Positions 26,576 through 35,520 of a stretch of DNA of 64,000 bases are shown here, piece after piece. The first letter of the stretch is position 1. Every line of letters begins with the position of its first letter. The stretch is from PALSA-350 sp963794165 (GTDB taxonomy: Bacteria; Acidobacteriota; Terriglobia; Terriglobales; Acidobacteriaceae), in NCBI GenBank assembly GCA_963794165.1, contig CAWCCT010000011.1, positions 806,001-870,000 of the forward strand, read 5' to 3'. The notes below the pieces were generated by a model. The model worked only from the letters and a program-made list of their open reading frames with translations. It ran no database searches and was not told where the DNA came from. The position numbers were made by a program, and so were the translations under genes.

Positions 26576-26865
26576 TCAGCGAACCTTTCCTGGAAATGTT
26601 TTGCGGATTCGCAGCTCTTATCGTGAAGCGCCGATGAACGAGTCAGCACTTCGCTTAATCTCATCTTGAGTTCGATAGTTCTCACTCGCTCTTCGGCAAG
26701 ATCGACATAGGTAATTGCCGCAGCAGGATCATGCAGTGTCATCCTGATGAGATAGAGGAGATTAGAAATCACTTCAAGGGAATCGGAGAAGTCTCTGGCC
26801 ATGAGAGCAAAATAAAATGCCCTCGTTCTCACGTCTGAGCAATATTGCACACTCAGCGTCATCAT
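26524..26865 (-). CDS. Hypothetical protein (113 aa)
   Basis: From ATG 26865 the product begins MMTLSVQYCSDVRTRAFYFALMARDFSDSLEVI and continues as an alpha-helical, mildly hydrophobic protein (NLLYLIRMTLHDPAAAITYVDLAEERVRTIELKMRLSEVL). I do not recognise it. A good ribosome site, GGGAGGAA, lies 7-8 bases before this ATG, which is why I prefer it to the GTG at 26949. The last 15 or so residues (PPRHAGTGRLRSG) are read from the dispersed repeat, so the original C-terminus is probably altered. Confidence 0.5.
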   Translation of the reverse strand: MMTLSVQYCSDVRTRAFYFALMARDFSDSLEVISNLLYLIRMTLHDPAAAITYVDLAEERVRTIELKMRLSEVLTRSSALHDKSCESAKHFQERFAEPQIPPRHAGTGRLRSG

Positions 26866-27019
26866 CCAGATTCCTCCCGGCAAGAGCATTACGGCGACCT
26901 CCAAGCATCGTGTTTCTTCTAAAGTTATTTTTAGAATTTGTTGATTCACTCAACGTCACAGGGTCGATGAGGGGCACGAAGTCGGCTCGATTTCACGCAG
27001 AAGTGGCGTAATATGGCGC

Positions 27020-27220
27020 ATGAACCAGCTAAGCGAATGGCATGTTTTTAATCCAGCAGATATAAGTACCTATCCCAAGGTTACTTACTTGACACAAGTT
27101 CGAGACGCTAGCGGCGCAACTGAGGAAGGCGATTTTCTCAAGTTGGTTTCGTTGGCAAGACGTGGCCTAAAACCCATGATCACAGGCTGGCGATATATCA
27201 GAGACAAAGGTATCAAGTAA
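27020..27220 (+). CDS. Small hypothetical protein (66 aa)
   Basis: The ORF reads MNQLSEWHVFNPADIS, then VTYLTQVRDASGATEEGDFLKLVSL and ends MITGWRYIRDKGIK. The alternating beta-strand pattern and the WRYIRDKGIK end look like real coding sequence, and I recall similar short acidobacterial proteins, but no function. No strong ribosome site precedes the ATG. It lies between the two inverted repeat copies. Confidence 0.45.
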   Translation: MNQLSEWHVFNPADISTYPKVTYLTQVRDASGATEEGDFLKLVSLARRGLKPMITGWRYIRDKGIK

Positions 27221-27968
27221 GTAGCGCTATATGAGACATGGGTGCATTTGTTGCAAATGGGGTCCCTCGGCTTCGCTCCCACGGCACGCCGGGGCAGGCG
27301 GGGATGACAAAGGGGAGGGCGGCTTTCTCAATGGGTATCCGCTCCACACGAGGCAGTTGGATCAACCGTAACTCAACCCCTTGTCTAAGTTTGGAAGTAA
27401 CTTGCCTCGCTCCGTAATTTGACTTAGCAAACAATCCACAGACCTACACAGGCCTGCACGGAGGAACGCGCGGCGCGCGGGTTTGTCCGAAGAACCAACA
27501 CCCGAAACGCCTCATAAAGGCACGCAGCGGGTCAGAATCCACAGTTGTTCCACAGAGCCGGCCGTCGTTGCACGTGCGATTTTGAAGTGGAAAATTGGCC
27601 GCTTATTGCCGTCTTTGTTTCCGATCCGCAACAGTGACAAAAACCTCTTGTCCTTCTCGATTGCTTCGTCGCAGATCGTTCCCAGGTTTACTTGTTTCCA
27701 ATTCGCATCGTTCTCTTATTTTATATGGCAACTGTTTGAGCTCTCGCGGCGCGGTCATACCGTCGCTTGGGACTACAGTGTCATAGGCCAGGCTGTGAAT
27801 ATTTCGCGGCAAGCCCCGCGCGGCAGTGGCCCGCTACGTGCAACGGTTGCTCGCGGAAAGTTCGCAGACGAAGAACGCGGATAATGTTCTCGGTCTTTTC
27901 CTGGCTACATAGGGATTCATCGGAAGAATTCGGGAGCACTCGAGCGTCGTAACGGCGATGACCAGCGT
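27221..27968. other. 748-base stretch without a convincing gene
   Basis: It contains the inverted repeat copy at 27258-27311 and an open frame at 27483-27884 (+) whose product has no recognisable pattern and no ribosome site. GC-rich GCGCGGCGCGCGG at about 27467 marks a change in base composition. Nothing else is seen. Confidence 0.4.
27258..27311 (-). repeat. Dispersed repeat, inverted partner of 26521-26575
   Basis: Read on the minus strand it starts TTGTCATCCCCGCCTGCC and carries CCCCGGCGTGCCGTGG, matching the plus-strand copy at 26521 with small gaps. The two copies enclose about 0.7 kb. Confidence 0.6.
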
Positions 27969-28241
27969 TCAGGAGGCAGGTCTAAGTTTTCGAAGGCATA
28001 TCGGGCAATGCCTCTTGTGAACCCGGATTCGCTCTTTGGCCTCATCCCGCTCCTCTATGGCCCTTCGCCGAATCTCCTCGGCCAGGTAGGTTCCTTCGCC
28101 TTGGGTCAGTGTAGAGAAATGTGCCCAGCGCCTAAGAGCAGCTTCATAGAGCTGCTCGAGTCTCAGTTGCTCCGGACATCCCATTTGGAACGCCCCCAAT
28201 TCCTGCTTATATGCCGAAGCTGTGAGCTGATTGAGCGGCAT
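27969..28241 (-). CDS. Hypothetical protein (90 aa)
   Basis: From the ATG at 28241 (AAGGTGG 7 bases ahead) the product is MPLNQLTASAYKQELGAFQM..., predicted almost wholly helical and charged: LRLEQLYEAALRRWAHFS, LAEEIRRRAIEERDEAKERI, then HCPICLRKL with a CxxC pair at the end. I do not recognise it. The CPIC motif could bind a metal with a third ligand such as the preceding His. It is on the same strand as the terminase-like gene, separated by 135 bases of AT-rich DNA that may hold its promoter. Confidence 0.5.
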   Translation of the reverse strand: MPLNQLTASAYKQELGAFQMGCPEQLRLEQLYEAALRRWAHFSTLTQGEGTYLAEEIRRRAIEERDEAKERIRVHKRHCPICLRKLRPAS

Positions 28242-28376
28242 ATTGCGCCACCTTGCCAAATTCTTTTTATTTGCGCGTTATGCGGTCAGGCCAGCCGAGA
28301 CGTCCTTTTTTTTGTAAAGTTCGATAAAATTCGATCCTTTTGGTCTTTTAGGGGTATTGGTGCGCGTCCGTTCCCT

Positions 28377-29054
28377 TTAGAGTCTCAGGCGCCAGGTAGA
28401 GGGATTCTTTTCTATCGAGAAGGGGACCCTGGTGTCCGGAGCAACGAACTCGGGGGCGTATAGCGCCGATGGCGTCTCTCCGAGGGCTTGAAAGCGGTTG
28501 GCGAAGGCGGACTCGCTGGGGTCGAAGACAGGGCCGGGCGGCGGAGGCGCGTCTTCCGCTTGGGCAGGTGCAGGGCCGGGCTGGGGGTTGGCGGTCTCCC
28601 TCTGCTCCTTGACAAGCCAGGCGGCCTGATAGATTTGCGCGTTAACGGATGGAGGCGTGGATTTGTTCTGCGCAGGGACAGCGGGGCGATCAGGGATCAG
28701 GCCTTCGATAGCCACGATCATGGAGAGGGCCTTGACCTGGCCGGTGATGCTGCCTCGAGTCATCTCGGGGCTGAGGTTGGCGATTTCCCAGAGGCGGGCC
28801 AAGACTTGTTCGCGGCCCAGGTTCAGCCGGCGCAGTTCTTGGGAATCTTGCTCGACGAACTGCTGCTGAACGGCGGCACGGTGCTCGAGCATGTAGGCGC
28901 GGACACGGGGCTTGGATTTGGTGTAGGCGGCGGTGTCGGGGTTGAGGCCGACGGCTTCGGCGGCACGACGATCGGTCATGGTTCCAGATAGGATCAGGCG
29001 GGCAAAGGCTATTTCCTGATCGGTGATGAGGTCGCTGACTTTATTTTTGGGCAT
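28377..29054 (-). CDS. Terminase-small-subunit-like DNA-binding protein, orphan
   Basis: The N-terminal 70 residues (LITDQEIAFARLILSGTMTDRRAAEAVGLNPDTAAYTKSKPRVRAYML, in overlapping parts) match the pattern of phage terminase small subunits: a helix-turn-helix that chooses DNA for packaging. The middle (NLGREQVLARLWEIANLSPE and GQVKALSMIVAIEGLIPDRP) also fits that group. The last 80 residues are rich in Pro and Ala and look disordered. CGGAG lies 7 bases ahead of the ATG. No large terminase, portal or capsid gene is near, so it is an orphan with an unknown host role. Confidence 0.75.
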   Translation of the reverse strand: MPKNKVSDLITDQEIAFARLILSGTMTDRRAAEAVGLNPDTAAYTKSKPRVRAYMLEHRAAVQQQFVEQDSQELRRLNLGREQVLARLWEIANLSPEMTRGSITGQVKALSMIVAIEGLIPDRPAVPAQNKSTPPSVNAQIYQAAWLVKEQRETANPQPGPAPAQAEDAPPPPGPVFDPSESAFANRFQALGETPSALYAPEFVAPDTRVPFSIEKNPSTWRLRL

Positions 29055-29105
29055 AGCTGGCTCCGTGGAGTTGAGATAGAGGAGTTAGGGGCAATAGGAA
29101 CCCAG

Positions 29106-29128
29106 AAAAAATCCCGCCGCGGCGGGAT
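29106..29128 (-). terminator. Rho-independent terminator-like hairpin, minus strand
   Basis: Positions 29111-29128 are a perfect 18-base palindrome (ATCCCGCCGCGGCGGGAT). Read on the minus strand it is followed by TTTTTT, the form of an intrinsic terminator. No minus-strand gene lies upstream of it, so it either ends a non-coding or leader transcript or attenuates the terminase-like gene 52 bases further on. Confidence 0.65.
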
Positions 29129-29429
29129 GCTTGTGATTGGCTGATTTGTGACAGGGATCGGGTGAGACACCGGACAGCGATAACACTGTCCTTCGCTCGC
29201 GTGTAGGCCGAAGCTACCGGCAACTGCAGGCTAGGAGGGGAGACGCGAGAATCCACTCCCCGCCGATCTCGTCTTCTAACAGAATACACCGGGGCTAGGA
29301 TCGGATATAAGTGCCAGGCAGCCTTTCTAAGCCGGGGGCTACCCTATCGGAGGTTACTTTTGACTTATCGGGGATGAGGCGAGCCGATGGCAGTCTGACC
29401 GATAACTGATGTGAGACTGCCGGTTTGCA

Positions 29430-29451
29430 CTTGTCAGGAACTTGTAAGGCT
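29430..29451 (-). promoter_or_regulatory. Putative OmpR-type response-regulator site upstream of RND pump 1
   Basis: On the minus strand the sequence reads CCTTACAAGTTCCTGAC (29449-29433), an 11-base-spaced repeat. The sequence before the response-regulator gene, CCTTACAAAAGCCTGAC (39034-39050), agrees at 14 of 17 positions. It lies about 325 bases before the TolC start. Confidence 0.5.
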
Positions 29452-29774
29452 TTGACCAGCCAGCCCACTTCTATACTCTTGCCAGGATATGTCGTCTTTC
29501 CCGCTCACAGGGAATGCGGTTCTCGATATCTGGGCCCGCGCTCCGATTCATGATTCTTTTAAAACCTGGACGCATGAGCACCGGCCGTGAGCTTTCCAGT
29601 AGGTACATTCTGGAATCACTTCACGAGCCCATGCGGCTGGAATCACCGTGTCGTGCACGCGGGCTCATGACGCCGGGTCTGCACGCAGCGTGAGGAGTAC
29701 ACGGAGTGGTTTATGCCCGATCTAGTGCCCCGGTAACAGATTGGGTGTCCTGTGCCGGGAAGCAGAGAAGGCTG

Positions 29775-31139
29775 ATGAGACTGCGGTTTCTTCTGCGTTT
29801 GGGATCGTTGGGATTATTTTGCTGCGTTCCTTCGCTCGCCGCACAAGCCGGGCGTGAGGTACCTTCCGCTTCATCATTGGTTACCGCTGCACCTCAAGCG
29901 GACGAGCAGCCAACGGTCCAAGGGCCCACGCTTTCGCTTGCTGACGCCGAGGCCCGAGCGCTGCACAACCAGCCGCGCCTGCAAGCCGAAGCTTTACGCG
30001 CCCAGGCCGCGGGAAAGCGGGTCCAGCAAACCCGATCGGCATACTTTCCGCAACTTGCCGGGAACTTGACCGCAGTGCAGGCGAACGGCGATACGGCGGT
30101 TGCAGCAGGGGCAGTTACAACTTCCAGCACTTCAACACGGGTGGCGGGCGGATTTACGCTCAGCCAGTTAGTGACGGATTTCGGGCGAACTCGTGAGCTG
30201 GTGCGTTCCTCGCGACTTACCGCCCAGGCGGCCTCACAACAGACCGAGGACGTAAAGCAGCAAACACTACGCGACGTGGATGAAGCCTACTTCGCCACGG
30301 AGGCCGCGGAAAGCGTACGCGGAACGGCTGCGGCCGTGCTTGCATTTAGGAGAACTTCTCTACGCCAGCTCACTGCATTAGCGCAAAGCCAGCTCCGCTC
30401 GACGCTCGACGTTCAATTTGCGCAAGTGCTGGTGTCTGAAACGCAAATGGCCTTGGTGCAGGCTGAAAGCGGTGTGCAGGAGGCGCGCGCACAACTCGCC
30501 GCGACGATGGGTGAGAATACAGTGGCTGATTACGCGCTCGTGGAGCAGCCGGAGCCGCCCCTGCTGGAAGACGATGTTGCGATCTACATCCGGGAGGCGC
30601 TCAACACGCGGCCTGACCTGAAAGCTCTGCAGCTACAGGCGCAGGCCGCTCTGCAGTTTGCAAAGTCCGAAGGCAAGTTGAATTACCCGGATGTAACGGT
30701 GCTAGGCGCAGCCGGTGAAGTACCAGAGCGGGACCATACGCTGCAGCAAAATTACGGGGCGGCCGGGATCAATATCCACGTGCCGGTTTTCAATGGTGGG
30801 CTTTATTCCGGCCGGGCCGCCGAAGCCACGCTGCGCGCCCAGGCTGCCGACCGCGATGTAAGCAGTCTCACGCTGCTGATTACGCGTGATGTGCGCACGA
30901 ACTGGGCCCGGGCAAAGGATGCGTACCTGCAAATACAGGTGGCGCATGACCTGGTAGAGCAGACAGGAGTGGCACTACGGCTGGCGCAAGCGCGCTACGA
31001 CGCGGGCCTGGGTAGCATCGTCGAACTCAACCAGGCTGAGCTAAGCCAGACGTCGGCGTTGATCACGGCTGCCAGTGCACGGTTTAACTATCTCAGCACC
31101 CGGGCGGCGCTCAACTACACGTTAGGCATTCTGCGATGA
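29775..31139 (+). CDS. TolC-family outer-membrane efflux protein (RND pump 1)
   Basis: Starting at ATG 29775 (AGAAGG just ahead), the 454-residue protein has a signal peptide (RFLLRLGSLGLFCCVPSLAAQ) and two TolC repeats of long coiled-coil helices. Marks are LSLADAEARALHNQPRLQAEALRAQ, TLRDVDEAYFATEAAESV, and the closing ARYDAGLGSIVELNQAELSQT. It forms the outer-membrane channel of the pump. The frame is open 23 codons further upstream, but those have no signal peptide. Its TGA overlaps the adaptor ATG by four bases (ATGA), so the three pump genes form one operon. Confidence 0.92.
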   Translation: MRLRFLLRLGSLGLFCCVPSLAAQAGREVPSASSLVTAAPQADEQPTVQGPTLSLADAEARALHNQPRLQAEALRAQAAGKRVQQTRSAYFPQLAGNLTAVQANGDTAVAAGAVTTSSTSTRVAGGFTLSQLVTDFGRTRELVRSSRLTAQAASQQTEDVKQQTLRDVDEAYFATEAAESVRGTAAAVLAFRRTSLRQLTALAQSQLRSTLDVQFAQVLVSETQMALVQAESGVQEARAQLAATMGENTVADYALVEQPEPPLLEDDVAIYIREALNTRPDLKALQLQAQAALQFAKSEGKLNYPDVTVLGAAGEVPERDHTLQQNYGAAGINIHVPVFNGGLYSGRAAEATLRAQAADRDVSSLTLLITRDVRTNWARAKDAYLQIQVAHDLVEQTGVALRLAQARYDAGLGSIVELNQAELSQTSALITAASARFNYLSTRAALNYTLGILR

Positions 31140-32353
31140 GGTCAAAGATGAGTGCATCGAAAACCTGCCGGGGACTGCTTGTGCTGCTCTCCCCTGTTCT
31201 GCTTTGGCCCCTGTCAGCGTGCTCTCACCATGCGGTCTCAGAAGGATTGGAGACTGTGCCTGTGGTACCCGCAGCCAAGGTTGTGCGCGTGGACCTGCGC
31301 AACAGCGTCACGCTCACTGCTGAGTTCGAGCCGTTTTACGAAGTGGACGTTATGGCGAAAGAGGCCGGCTACATCCGCCACATGCTGGTCGATATCGGGG
31401 ACCGCGTACAGCAGGGGCAGCTCCTGGCTACGCTGGAGATTCCGGAACTGCAGGCAGACCTAGTGAAAGCCAAATCTGATGTGCAGACCGCCAGCGCAGA
31501 GCGCGCAGTCGCCCGGGGCGATCTGCAGCGGGCGGAGGCCGGTGCGCAAATTGCTCAACTGTCTTACAACCGCATTCAGGATGTTTCAAAAAAAGAGCCG
31601 GGCCTGGTTCCTTTGCAGGAAGTGGATGTAGCCCATTCCCACAACCTGGAGGCCGATGCGCAGGTGAGCGCGGCACAGCAACGGGTGCAGGCCGCGGAGA
31701 GCCGGTACCAGAGCGCCGTTGCCGGGCTCGCGCACGAGACCGCGCTGGTTGAATATACGAGGATTGTCGCTCCCTTTCGCGGCGTGGTGACGCAGCGCTA
31801 TGCGAGCGAGGGATCCATGATTCAAGCCGGCATCTCGTCACAAACGCAGGCGATGCCGGTGGTGAAGGTTTCGCAGAACGATTTGTTACGGCTGATGTTG
31901 CCAGTCCCGGAAGAGAATGTCAGCTCTATCCATAACGGCCAACACGTAACCGTGGTTGTCTCCGCATTGAACCGAAGTTTCGACGGCACGGTGACGCGTT
32001 TTGCCGATCGAGTACAAATGTCGACGCGGACGATGACCGCTGAAGTCGATGTCAAGAATCCGCAGCTTACCCTGATCCCCGGGATGTACGCCCAGGTGAT
32101 GTTGGGAACGGCGGAAGCCAAGAACGCGGATGCAGTTCCACCCGGCGCCGTGGACGGCACGGGAGATAACCAAAAGCTCTTCGTAGTTGACGGCGGCGGT
32201 TTCGTGCGGTTGCGCAAAGTAACGACCGGGATCCAGTCGCCACAGTACATCCAGATTCTCTCCGGAGCGAATCCTGGCGATGTGGTCATCACGGGCAACC
32301 ACTCCGGTCTCTATGACGGGCAAAAGGTTCAGGCCCGTATCCAGCCTTCCTGA
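31136..32353 (+). CDS. RND efflux periplasmic adaptor lipoprotein (RND pump 1)
   Basis: This 405-residue membrane-fusion protein starts with a lipoprotein signal whose lipobox is LSAC (WPLSACSHH), so it is anchored by lipid in the inner membrane. The biotinyl-lipoyl-like half (AKEAGYIRHMLVDIGDRVQQGQLLATLEIPEL, in parts), a helical hairpin around residues 115-205, and the barrel with IVAPFRGVVTQRYASEG follow in the usual order. It links the TolC channel to the permease. The gene overlaps the TolC gene by four bases and is 14 bases from the permease gene. Confidence 0.93.
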   Translation: MRSKMSASKTCRGLLVLLSPVLLWPLSACSHHAVSEGLETVPVVPAAKVVRVDLRNSVTLTAEFEPFYEVDVMAKEAGYIRHMLVDIGDRVQQGQLLATLEIPELQADLVKAKSDVQTASAERAVARGDLQRAEAGAQIAQLSYNRIQDVSKKEPGLVPLQEVDVAHSHNLEADAQVSAAQQRVQAAESRYQSAVAGLAHETALVEYTRIVAPFRGVVTQRYASEGSMIQAGISSQTQAMPVVKVSQNDLLRLMLPVPEENVSSIHNGQHVTVVVSALNRSFDGTVTRFADRVQMSTRTMTAEVDVKNPQLTLIPGMYAQVMLGTAEAKNADAVPPGAVDGTGDNQKLFVVDGGGFVRLRKVTTGIQSPQYIQILSGANPGDVVITGNHSGLYDGQKVQARIQPS

Positions 32354-32367
32354 GAGGAAAGGACCCG

Positions 32368-35300
32368 ATGTCCGGTTTTGCCATCCGTACTCCGTACCTG
32401 ATTATCGTTGCCTGCCTCATGGTCTTTGTGCTGGGCGTCAGCAGTGTTGCGCGCATGCCGGTCGATATGTTCCCGGCGATGAATGTACCGGTGGTAATCG
32501 TGGCGACCTTCTATTCAGGTATGCCCCCGGAGCAGGTCGAAGGCAACATCACCTATCACCTGGAACGATTCTTCACTTTGGCGAGCGGCATTGATCACAT
32601 GGAGTCACGTTCGCTCGATGGGGTCAGCATCATCCGGGTGTACTTCCAGCCGGACACAAACGCGGATACCGATGCGGCGACCATCGCCAATCTCGCGGTC
32701 TCAGATATGAAGGATTTGCCTCCGGGCACGTTTCCGCCGGTGGTGCTCAAATCGGATGCGTCGAGCCTGCCTGTCTGCCTGGTCACGATGAATGGCCCCG
32801 GCATGACGGATGGGGCGCTCAAAGATGTTGCGCAAAACTTTGTGCGCAACCAACTGGCGGGCGTTCCGGGCGCGTCGATTCCGCAGCCCTTCGGAGGCCC
32901 CTGGCGGCAAATTCAGCTGTACGTTGATCCGTACAAGATGGAAGCCCGGCAGATGAGCGCCATGGACGTAGTGAGAGCCATGAACCAGGCCAACCTCATC
33001 ATGCCTGCTGGGGACGTACAGATCGGGAATCTGGACTACGACATTTACTCCAACGCGCAGTTCAACCTGAAAGATGCCAGCCAGTACCCGGTAAAGATGA
33101 ATGGCGAAAACCCGGTGCTGATGTCGGATATCGGAGTGCTCAAAGACGCGCACGCGCTGCAGTACAACGTGGTGCACGTAAACGGACAGCGCTCGGTATA
33201 TCTGCCGGTGCTGAAGCAAGGCGGAAATTCCAATACGATCACGGTTGTCTCCGGCATTCGCAGTGCGCTACACCACCTGGTTGACGTGCCTTCGGAAATG
33301 CGCACGACGGTAGTATTCGATCAGTCGCGGTTCGTGCGCACGGCCATTGAGACCCTGCTCCACGAAGGCGGGATCGGACTTTTCCTCACCTGCCTGATGA
33401 TTCTTATTTTCCTGGGCAGCCTGCGGGCCACACTCGCGGTTTTCTTCTCCATTCCCCTGTCTGTGCTGGCGACGTTCATGGTGTTGCAGTGGAATGGATC
33501 GTCGGTCAACAGCATGGTACTGGGCGGACTTGCCCTGGCGCTCTCGCGGCTGATCGATAACTCGGTTGTGGTGCTGGAAAACATCTATAGGCACCTGGAA
33601 ATGGGCGAGCGTCCCGTGGTTGCTGCGGAGAAGGGGGGCAAGGAGGTGGCACTCCCGGTACTTGCTTCCACGTTGACGACGGCAATCGTTTTTTTTCCTG
33701 TGACCCTGCTGTCCGGAGTGAGTAAGTTTCTGTTCTCTGCGATGGCATTAGCGGTTGTGGTGGCGCTTTTCGCCTCGTACGTCATCGCGATGACCGTGGT
33801 GCCGTTGTACTGCTCCAAGTACCTCAAGCTCGACCACCCTGAAGGTTTCGGCGAAACGCATGCCGGAGCGGCGCGCACGCTAGAAGGCGGCAAGACGGGT
33901 TTTGCTGCGCGCTTCAACGCCGCGTTTAATGCCCAATTTGAAAAGATGCTGGTGCGCTATGAAGTATGGGTACACAAGGTGCTGCGCCGGCCGGCAATGG
34001 TGCTGATGGGCTTTGCGGTGATCTTTGCTCTCAGCCTGGGTTTGTATGGTCTGCTCGGCTTCTCTTACTTTCCGCAGACCGATGCGGGGCAGTTCGTCAT
34101 CAACCTGAAGGCTCCGTCGGGAACCAAGCTATTGGTGACGGAGCAGGAAGTGGCAAAGGCGGAAGCGATCATCAGGAAGGTGGTTCATCCCGCCGATCTG
34201 GGCATTATTGTCGATAACATCGGTGTGGATAATGGCTTCTCAGCAATCTATACGCCGAACGCCGCCATGCATACGGGGTTTATCCAGGTTGGGTTGACCC
34301 CGGGACATGAGGTCGGCAGCTATGCGTATATCGCGCGGATCAAGCGGCGGCTGGCCGACGAAATGCCGGAGCTGGCTCTATATTTTTCAACCGGGAGCTT
34401 GGTGGATGCCGTGGTCAACATGGGAGCGCCCGCCCCGGTTGACATCCAGATCAGCGGAGCCGATTTACAGGCAGCGAACCGGGTGGCCCAGTCGATTGCG
34501 GCTAGCCTACGCTCATCGCCTGCCGCAGCCGACGTGTTCATCCCACAAGATCTGGATTATCCTTCGCTGCGCATTAACGTAGACCGGCTGCACGCTGCAA
34601 AGCTCGGGTTGACGGAGAAGGAAGTGCTGTCGAACGTGATTACTTCGTTGACTTCCAACCAGATGATCGCGCCCAACGTTTGGATCGATCCGCGGAACGG
34701 AAATAACTATTTCCTCACAGTACAGTACCCGGAGGCGCAAATTCGCACGGTGCAGGATTTGGAGGCGATTCCTCTGCACGCCTCGGGCGCTGCGCAACCG
34801 ACCCGGCTGGATATGGTGGCGAACATCCAGCAGATTCAGGCTCCCACGGAAGTCGATCATTACCAGATTCGCCGCAAGCTTGATATCTACGTCCGGCCGG
34901 CCACAGAAGATCTGGGCAAGACGGCCGATGTGGTGCGTGAAGTGATCTCTCAGCAGCAAATTCCCGCGGGCATATCGGTCACGGTTCGGGGTAGCGCATC
35001 GGCGATGAGTGAATCGTTCAGGAGCTTCAGCATCGGATTGATGATGTCAGTTATCCTGCTGTACCTGGTACTCGTGGCGCAATTCCGGTCTTTTGTCGAT
35101 CCGTTCATTATCCTGCTTGCGCTGCCGCCCGGGATCACCGGTGTATTGCTGGTGCTGGTGCTCACCGGGACAACCATGAACGTGATGTCTTTGATGGGCG
35201 TGGTTATGCTTGCCGGTATTGCCATGTCCAACAGCATCTTGATTGTGGAATTTGCTCACCACCTGATGAATGAGGGTCACCAAGTAGGCCAGGCAATTAT

Positions 35301-35520
35301 TGAATCGTGCCGCGTGCGGTTGCGGCCGATCCTGATGACGTCGCTGGCTACTGTCATCGGTCTACTTCCCATGGCGCTGAAGCTTGGCGAGGGTAGCGAA
35401 TCTTACGCTCCGTTAGCGCGGGCGCTGGTTGGCGGCCTGATCGTATCTACGACGTTGACGGTGTTTCTGGTGCCGGCTGGCTTCTTTCTGGTTTATGGGC
35501 GTAAGGCAGGGCGGGCCTAG
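32368..35520 (+). CDS. RND-family efflux permease (RND pump 1)
   Basis: A 1050-residue inner-membrane proton/drug antiporter of the AcrB (HAE1-like) type with twelve membrane helices and two large periplasmic loops. Family motifs are RMPVDMFPAMNVPVVIV, FLGSLRATLAVFFSIPLSV, and in helix 4 SRLIDNSVVVLENIYRH. Here the usual Asp-Asp pair of AcrB is Asp-Asn, so the proton relay has only the first Asp. The closing region GIAMSNSILIVEFAHH and RPILMTSLATVIGLLP is normal. The substrate is unknown. It ends the operon and is followed by a run of palindromic repeats. Confidence 0.94.
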   Translation: MSGFAIRTPYLIIVACLMVFVLGVSSVARMPVDMFPAMNVPVVIVATFYSGMPPEQVEGNITYHLERFFTLASGIDHMESRSLDGVSIIRVYFQPDTNADTDAATIANLAVSDMKDLPPGTFPPVVLKSDASSLPVCLVTMNGPGMTDGALKDVAQNFVRNQLAGVPGASIPQPFGGPWRQIQLYVDPYKMEARQMSAMDVVRAMNQANLIMPAGDVQIGNLDYDIYSNAQFNLKDASQYPVKMNGENPVLMSDIGVLKDAHALQYNVVHVNGQRSVYLPVLKQGGNSNTITVVSGIRSALHHLVDVPSEMRTTVVFDQSRFVRTAIETLLHEGGIGLFLTCLMILIFLGSLRATLAVFFSIPLSVLATFMVLQWNGSSVNSMVLGGLALALSRLIDNSVVVLENIYRHLEMGERPVVAAEKGGKEVALPVLASTLTTAIVFFPVTLLSGVSKFLFSAMALAVVVALFASYVIAMTVVPLYCSKYLKLDHPEGFGETHAGAARTLEGGKTGFAARFNAAFNAQFEKMLVRYEVWVHKVLRRPAMVLMGFAVIFALSLGLYGLLGFSYFPQTDAGQFVINLKAPSGTKLLVTEQEVAKAEAIIRKVVHPADLGIIVDNIGVDNGFSAIYTPNAAMHTGFIQVGLTPGHEVGSYAYIARIKRRLADEMPELALYFSTGSLVDAVVNMGAPAPVDIQISGADLQAANRVAQSIAASLRSSPAAADVFIPQDLDYPSLRINVDRLHAAKLGLTEKEVLSNVITSLTSNQMIAPNVWIDPRNGNNYFLTVQYPEAQIRTVQDLEAIPLHASGAAQPTRLDMVANIQQIQAPTEVDHYQIRRKLDIYVRPATEDLGKTADVVREVISQQQIPAGISVTVRGSASAMSESFRSFSIGLMMSVILLYLVLVAQFRSFVDPFIILLALPPGITGVLLVLVLTGTTMNVMSLMGVVMLAGIAMSNSILIVEFAHHLMNEGHQVGQAIIESCRVRLRPILMTSLATVIGLLPMALKLGEGSESYAPLARALVGGLIVSTTLTVFLVPAGFFLVYGRKAGRA

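Larger units (their letters stand above)
29055..29774. other. 720-base intergenic region before the first RND pump
   Basis: No convincing ORF. It holds a minus-strand terminator-like hairpin (29106-29128), a second small dyad (GGACAG, eight bases, CTGTCC, near 29173-29192), and the CCTTACAANNNCCTGAC-type element at 29433-29449 that is also found upstream of the response-regulator gene. The pump promoter is probably at 29400-29600. Confidence 0.4.

Noticed and set aside
27483..27884. 133-codon ORF (+) as a gene
   Set aside because: No ribosome site, no recognisable pattern, a mixed composition, and a start inside a GC-rich patch; not supportable as a gene.
28377..29054. Prophage in this region
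   Set aside because: Only a small-subunit-like terminase gene is seen; no portal, capsid, tail, lysis or integrase gene is within several kilobases.
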